Positions 60,769-64,000 of a DNA stretch of 64,000 nucleotides are shown here, piece after piece. The stretch covers positions 2,232,001-2,296,000 of the forward strand of contig NZ_OMOR01000001.1 in the NCBI RefSeq assembly GCF_900302465.1. Reading direction: 5' to 3'. The notes beneath the pieces are model-generated. The model saw only the letters and a program-made list of their open reading frames with translations, had not been told where the DNA came from and did no database searches. This DNA is from Ascidiaceihabitans donghaensis (GTDB taxonomy: Bacteria; Pseudomonadota; Alphaproteobacteria; Rhodobacterales; Rhodobacteraceae). Position 1 is the stretch's first letter. Every line of letters begins with the position of its first letter. The position numbers and the translations under genes were made by a program.

Positions 60769-61214
60769 GCGCGGCCCTGACCCTTGCGACCCCCGAGCAT
60801 CTTGACCGTTTGATGATCCTGGTTGCCGCCTTTCACGCCGAAGAAGGCATCGCGCAATCCGACGATATGCGCCGCGCGGGTCTTGCCCCTTTGCTGGACG
60901 GTATTCCCCACGGCGTGGTTTACCTGATTGGCCCCCCCAGGGCCGCGATCGGTTATATCGTGATCACCTTTGGCTGGTCGGTCGAGTTTGGCGGCTTGGA
61001 CGGTTTCATCGATGAGCTCTATATTCGCCCCGGCGTGCGCAAACGCGGCATCGCCTCCGAAACGCTTCTAAGTTTGCCGCGTGCGCTTGCAGGCGCCGGA
61101 CTAAAGGCCTTGCACCTTGAAGTTGATCAAACAAATGAAACCGCCCAGCGTCTTTACGCCCGTGCAGGATTTGCGTTGCGACCCAATTATCACCTTATGA
61201 CACGACGCTTCTGA
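60765..61214 (+). CDS. GNAT-family N-acetyltransferase
   Basis: The product is 149 residues from an ATG that overlaps the GrpB stop (ATGA). The GNAT fold is visible: a beta region AAIGYIVITFGWSVEFGGLD, then FIDELYIRPGVRKRGIASET with the acetyl-CoA pyrophosphate loop (R-x-x-G-I/A), and a C-terminal ALHLEVDQTNETAQRLYARA. The acceptor is unknown. It could act on a nucleotide-linked or amino-group substrate produced by the adjacent enzymes, but that is inference. Confidence 0.9.
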   Translation: MSAALTLATPEHLDRLMILVAAFHAEEGIAQSDDMRRAGLAPLLDGIPHGVVYLIGPPRAAIGYIVITFGWSVEFGGLDGFIDELYIRPGVRKRGIASETLLSLPRALAGAGLKALHLEVDQTNETAQRLYARAGFALRPNYHLMTRRF

Positions 61215-61239
61215 CCTATTTCACCCAAAGGCTAGGCCC

Positions 61240-62655
61240 ATGACCCTGAGAATTCCCTTCGACAACAGCTTTGCGGGCCTGCCAAACACCTTTTACAGTG
61301 CGCAAAATCCGACGCCCGTCAGTGCCCCCTATATGATTGCGTTTAACGAAAGCCTTGCACAGCTTTTGCGGGTTCAGCCGGGGGATCTCGCGGATATGGC
61401 GCAGATCTTTGCTGGCAATGTAGTGCCTGACGGGGCCGCCCCCCTTGCACAGCTTTATGCCGGACACCAGTTTGGCAATTACAATCCACAGCTTGGCGAT
61501 GGCCGCGCGGTGCTGCTGGGGGAAACCGTCGGCACGGACGGGATACGACGCGACATCCAGCTTAAGGGATCAGGACCCACGCCCTACAGCCGTATGGGCG
61601 ATGGGCGCGCATGGTTGGGGCCAGTGCTGCGTGAATACGTGATCTCGGAAGCAATGCATGCTATGGGCATTCCGACAACACGCGCTTTGGCCGCCGTGGG
61701 TACCGGAGACACCGTTTACCGTGATACCGGCGCAATGCCTGGGGCGGTGTTGACCCGTGTGGCCCAAAGCCATTTGCGAGTGGGCAGTTTTCAGGTTTTT
61801 GCGCATCGCGGGCAGATCGCGCCTTTGACGCAACTGACAAATTACGCCATCGCCCGGCACTATCCGGAAGCAGACGGGCCGATGGGGCTGCTACAAGCGG
61901 TATGTGACGCGCAGGCGGCACTTATTCCTGCTTGGATGTCTGTGGGCTTCATCCACGGTGTCATGAATACCGACAACTGCACCATCTCAGGGGAAACCAT
62001 CGACTATGGCCCCTGCGCCTTCATGGACAGTTTCGATCAGGGGCGTGTGTTCAGCTCCATCGATGCTCAAGGGCGGTATGCCTATGGCAACCAACCGGGG
62101 ATCGCGGTGTGGAACATGGCACAATTTGCAACGGCGCTTTTGCAACAGATGGACAACAAAGAAGCGGCATTGGAGCAGGCCACAGCGATTGTGCACGCGA
62201 TGCCGGACCGGATCGAAGCACAGTGGCTCACCCGTTTTGGCCAGAAGATCGGCTTGGTGGGCGCAAAAACCGAAGACCGTGTACTAATCGACGATCTTCT
62301 GGCCTTGATGCAAAAAGATGGAGCGGATTTCACCAACACCTTTGCAGCACTTGGCACGGACACCGCACGGGACCAATTTGTGGACCGCGACGGTTTTGAT
62401 GCTTGGGAAAAAGATTGGATGGCGCGTTTGCAATCCGAAGCCGATGCACAAACAACAATGGCGCGGTGCAACCCCCAGGTCATTCCCCGCAACCACCGCA
62501 TTGAAGACATGATTTCCCACGCAGTTGCAGGCGACTACGAACCGCTTGAACGACTGAACAAAGCCCTGAAGACGCCCTACACATCCACGGACCCTGATCT
62601 GCACAGCGCCCCGACGACACAGCAAATCGTGCCGGCGACGTTCTGCGGCACGTAA
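61240..62655 (+). CDS. selO: SelO/YdiU-type protein adenylyltransferase
   Basis: Pseudokinase-fold enzyme that transfers AMP from ATP to protein Ser/Thr/Tyr. The product is 471 residues. QLKGSGPTPYSRMGDGRAWL holds the Lys and phosphate-binding residues, GFIHGVMNTDNCTISGETID carries the catalytic-loop N, and DYGPCAFMDSFDQGRVFSSI has the DFG-like D. A near-C-terminal Cys is in TFCGT, at the position where eukaryotic SelO has selenocysteine. A CG-rich repeat lies just after the stop. Confidence 0.94.
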   Translation: MTLRIPFDNSFAGLPNTFYSAQNPTPVSAPYMIAFNESLAQLLRVQPGDLADMAQIFAGNVVPDGAAPLAQLYAGHQFGNYNPQLGDGRAVLLGETVGTDGIRRDIQLKGSGPTPYSRMGDGRAWLGPVLREYVISEAMHAMGIPTTRALAAVGTGDTVYRDTGAMPGAVLTRVAQSHLRVGSFQVFAHRGQIAPLTQLTNYAIARHYPEADGPMGLLQAVCDAQAALIPAWMSVGFIHGVMNTDNCTISGETIDYGPCAFMDSFDQGRVFSSIDAQGRYAYGNQPGIAVWNMAQFATALLQQMDNKEAALEQATAIVHAMPDRIEAQWLTRFGQKIGLVGAKTEDRVLIDDLLALMQKDGADFTNTFAALGTDTARDQFVDRDGFDAWEKDWMARLQSEADAQTTMARCNPQVIPRNHRIEDMISHAVAGDYEPLERLNKALKTPYTSTDPDLHSAPTTQQIVPATFCGT

Positions 62656-62658
62656 CGC

Positions 62659-62716
62659 TTCTTTTCGCTAAAAATATCCCGGGAACGCGCGAACAGCGCG
62701 GGGGGCAGCGCCCCCT
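62659..62716. repeat. Intergenic repeat element, copy 2, overlapping the EamA stop
   Basis: The same core CGCTAAAAATATCCCGGG as at 40.69 kb is followed, after a 15-base unrelated stretch, by GGGGGC-AGC-GCCCCC (62701-62715). The hairpin ends at the TAG stop of the convergent EamA gene, so it could end transcription from either side. Confidence 0.8.
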
Positions 62717-63590
62717 ACCGCCGGTTGATCAAGAATATTCCGGCAGCGACCAGACCCAAAGCGGCCCAAATTTGCACCCCCACCTGTTCGTCCAGAACCA
62801 ACCACCCAAGGATCACGGCAAACACCGGCGACAAAAAGCTGAACGACGCCACCGTGTTCGCGGGATAAACAGACATAAGCCAGAACCACGCCAAAAACCC
62901 CAAGCTGGCAACGGCAATGATCTGATAGGCAAGCCCCACGAGGTGAATGGGCGCTATGTCGCGCACCAACGGCCCGAACAAGGGCGCCAGAAGCAGCAAA
63001 ATGGGCGCGGATACGATCAGTTGCCAATACAGTTGTTGGGCAGGCGGGACTTTGGCCAATGGCGTCAAACGGACGCCCAGCGCGATTGCAGCCCAACACA
63101 TCGCCGCAAACAGCGCCAACGCATCGCCCAACCAGCTGACCTGAACCTGATCGCGTTCAAAAATCGCCAGCACCACACCTGACATTGCCAAAAGCAACCC
63201 CAACGCCCGTTTGCCCGTCAAAGCTTCGCCCGGCAACAACACATGGGCGCCAAGTGCCAACCAGACAGGCATGGAATAGAAAATAATGGAAACACGCGAC
63301 ACAGTGGACAAATCGATGGCCGTGAAAAGTGCGGTGAACTCTGCGGCGAACAACACACCCGACAAGACCCCCGCCCATAGGGTCACCATCGACAACCGCA
63401 GCGAAACACCACGCCACCACATCCAAAGCGTCAGCACCATCACCGCGCCAACAGATCGAAGTCCGGCTGCAAAAACCGGCTCTAACCCGCCATTTGTGAC
63501 TTTAACCACCACCTGATTCACCGCCAAATTCAAGGCGAATGCGGTCAAGGCAATCGTGCCAAACTGATCGAGATGCGCTTTGCGTTCCAT
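62715..63590 (-). CDS. EamA/DMT-family transporter
   Basis: The product is 291 residues with about ten transmembrane helices in two EamA repeats: for example TIALTAFALNLAVNQVVVKV (first), VSIIFYSMPVWLALGAHVLL and, in the second half, AVASLGFLAWFWLMSVYPAN and SFLSPVFAVILGWLVLDEQV. The second repeat matches the first in length (about 140 residues). It is a drug/metabolite exporter of unknown cargo. The ATG at 63590 was taken; a TTG at 63641 would add 17 residues. Confidence 0.9.
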   Translation of the reverse strand: MERKAHLDQFGTIALTAFALNLAVNQVVVKVTNGGLEPVFAAGLRSVGAVMVLTLWMWWRGVSLRLSMVTLWAGVLSGVLFAAEFTALFTAIDLSTVSRVSIIFYSMPVWLALGAHVLLPGEALTGKRALGLLLAMSGVVLAIFERDQVQVSWLGDALALFAAMCWAAIALGVRLTPLAKVPPAQQLYWQLIVSAPILLLLAPLFGPLVRDIAPIHLVGLAYQIIAVASLGFLAWFWLMSVYPANTVASFSFLSPVFAVILGWLVLDEQVGVQIWAALGLVAAGIFLINRR

Positions 63591-63776
63591 GGGCGCAGCA
63601 AGCGGCAGGACCGAAACAAAGTCAATCACTTGCCGGATCAAAGCTGCACATGGTGGCCGACGGGGTGCGCCGCCGCAGATGTCTCAAAAACACTCTGGGA
63701 CAGGCATTTGTGTGCATAAGCTGCAAAATCTGCCAAATTAACCCAAACGAATCCAATTTACACAGGGAACACTGTC

Positions 63777-64000
63777 ATGAGTCTGATGAAAACACTGGCC
63801 CAAGTCGCTATCGGCGTCGCTGCATCCAAAAAAGCCAAACCTGCGGCCGCGCAAGCCGGCAGTGGTGGTCTTGCCGGACTATTGGGCGGATTGTCAGGCG
63901 GCGGCGGTGGTGGTGGTGCTGCAGATCTGCTGGGCGGGCTTCTGGGTGGCGGTGGTCAAACAGCGGCCAGTGCTGGCGGTGGTGTTCAGGACTTGCTGGG
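63777..64000 (+). CDS. DUF533/TerB-like protein (YebE type), 3' end beyond the window
   Basis: Only the first 74 codons are present. They read MSLMKTLAQVAIGVAASKKA, then a Gly-rich and Ala-rich region with repeated GLLGGL and GGGGGGG stretches and a second GLLGGGGQ. This glycine-rich start is typical of the DUF533/YebE family, whose C-terminal TerB-like domain would follow outside the window. A GGGA ribosome site lies upstream of the ATG. The assignment rests on the N-terminus only. Confidence 0.65.
   Translation, partial: MSLMKTLAQVAIGVAASKKAKPAAAQAGSGGLAGLLGGLSGGGGGGGAADLLGGLLGGGGQTAASAGGGVQDLL

Noticed and set aside
1-64000. Prophage, insertion sequence, CRISPR array, tRNA or rRNA
   Set aside because: None recognised on either strand; direct repeats found are too few and too short for CRISPR, and no transposase, integrase or tRNA-like cloverleaf was noticed.

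Overview
The window looks like a chromosomal segment of a marine alphaproteobacterium of the Rhodobacteraceae (Roseobacter group). The evidence is gene content: a C4-type 5-aminolevulinate synthase, an ispG-rodZ pair, a DUF4167 protein, prfA-prmC, an lptF-lptG-lptD-surA-pdxA-rsmA operon, an uninterrupted prfB, a small Virulence_fact-type protein beside a methylenetetrahydrofolate reductase, and a perfect TTAA-N7-TTAA CtrA-type box. The assignment comes from recognising protein families by eye; no search was run. I see no rRNA, tRNA, CRISPR array, insertion sequence, integrase or phage gene. Coding density is very high and no gap exceeds about 235 bases.

Layout. 1-4.8 kb: a PAS histidine kinase cut by the left edge, ilvN, a small acidic protein, an XRE-type regulator behind CtrA-like boxes, and a Rieske oxygenase coupled to a small partner gene. 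4.8-13.4 kb, minus strand: DUF2189 membrane protein, amidase, prfB, PBP1a, an AMIN-type murein amidase and an aminotransferase. 13.5-20.8 kb: M48/TPR protease and DsbA-like protein (plus), then a membrane histidine kinase, ispG, a RodZ-like protein and hemA (minus). 21-25.5 kb: M20 dipeptidase, a fluoroacetate-dehalogenase-like hydrolase, rlmE and ppx/gppA. 25.5-28.9 kb: a sulfotransferase-like protein, then a folate C1 operon closed by a strong terminator. 29.0-33.1 kb: a compact chemosensory operon (STAS, CheY, CheA, CheW, second receiver, unknown) with no chemoreceptor, cheR or cheB. 33.3-36.5 kb: a single-chain E1 2-oxoacid dehydrogenase coupled to a FabD-like acyltransferase that has lost the malonate-binding arginine. 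36.6-44 kb: aldose epimerase, a 30-codon gene, TfoX-C protein, ndk, ABC-F ATPase, MarC, a retropepsin-like protease, holC and pepA. 44-51.5 kb: the LPS-export/outer-membrane biogenesis operon, in which every junction is a 4-base ATGA/GTGA overlap. 51.5-55.2 kb: DUF4167, prmC, prfA and small exported or membrane proteins. 55.2-58.3 kb: an M20 amidohydrolase with two different agmatinase-family enzymes. 58.4-64 kb: mazG, a nucleoside hydrolase-GrpB-GNAT string, SelO, an EamA transporter and the start of a DUF533-type gene at the right edge.

Most of the window is core housekeeping: envelope assembly, translation termination, isoprenoid and haem synthesis. The least explained parts are the E1/acyltransferase pair, the receptor-less Che operon with an overlapping 14-codon upstream ORF, the Rieske oxygenase with its coupled small protein, and the CtrA-box promoter region. 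A repeated intergenic hairpin element occurs twice, near 40.7 and 62.7 kb.
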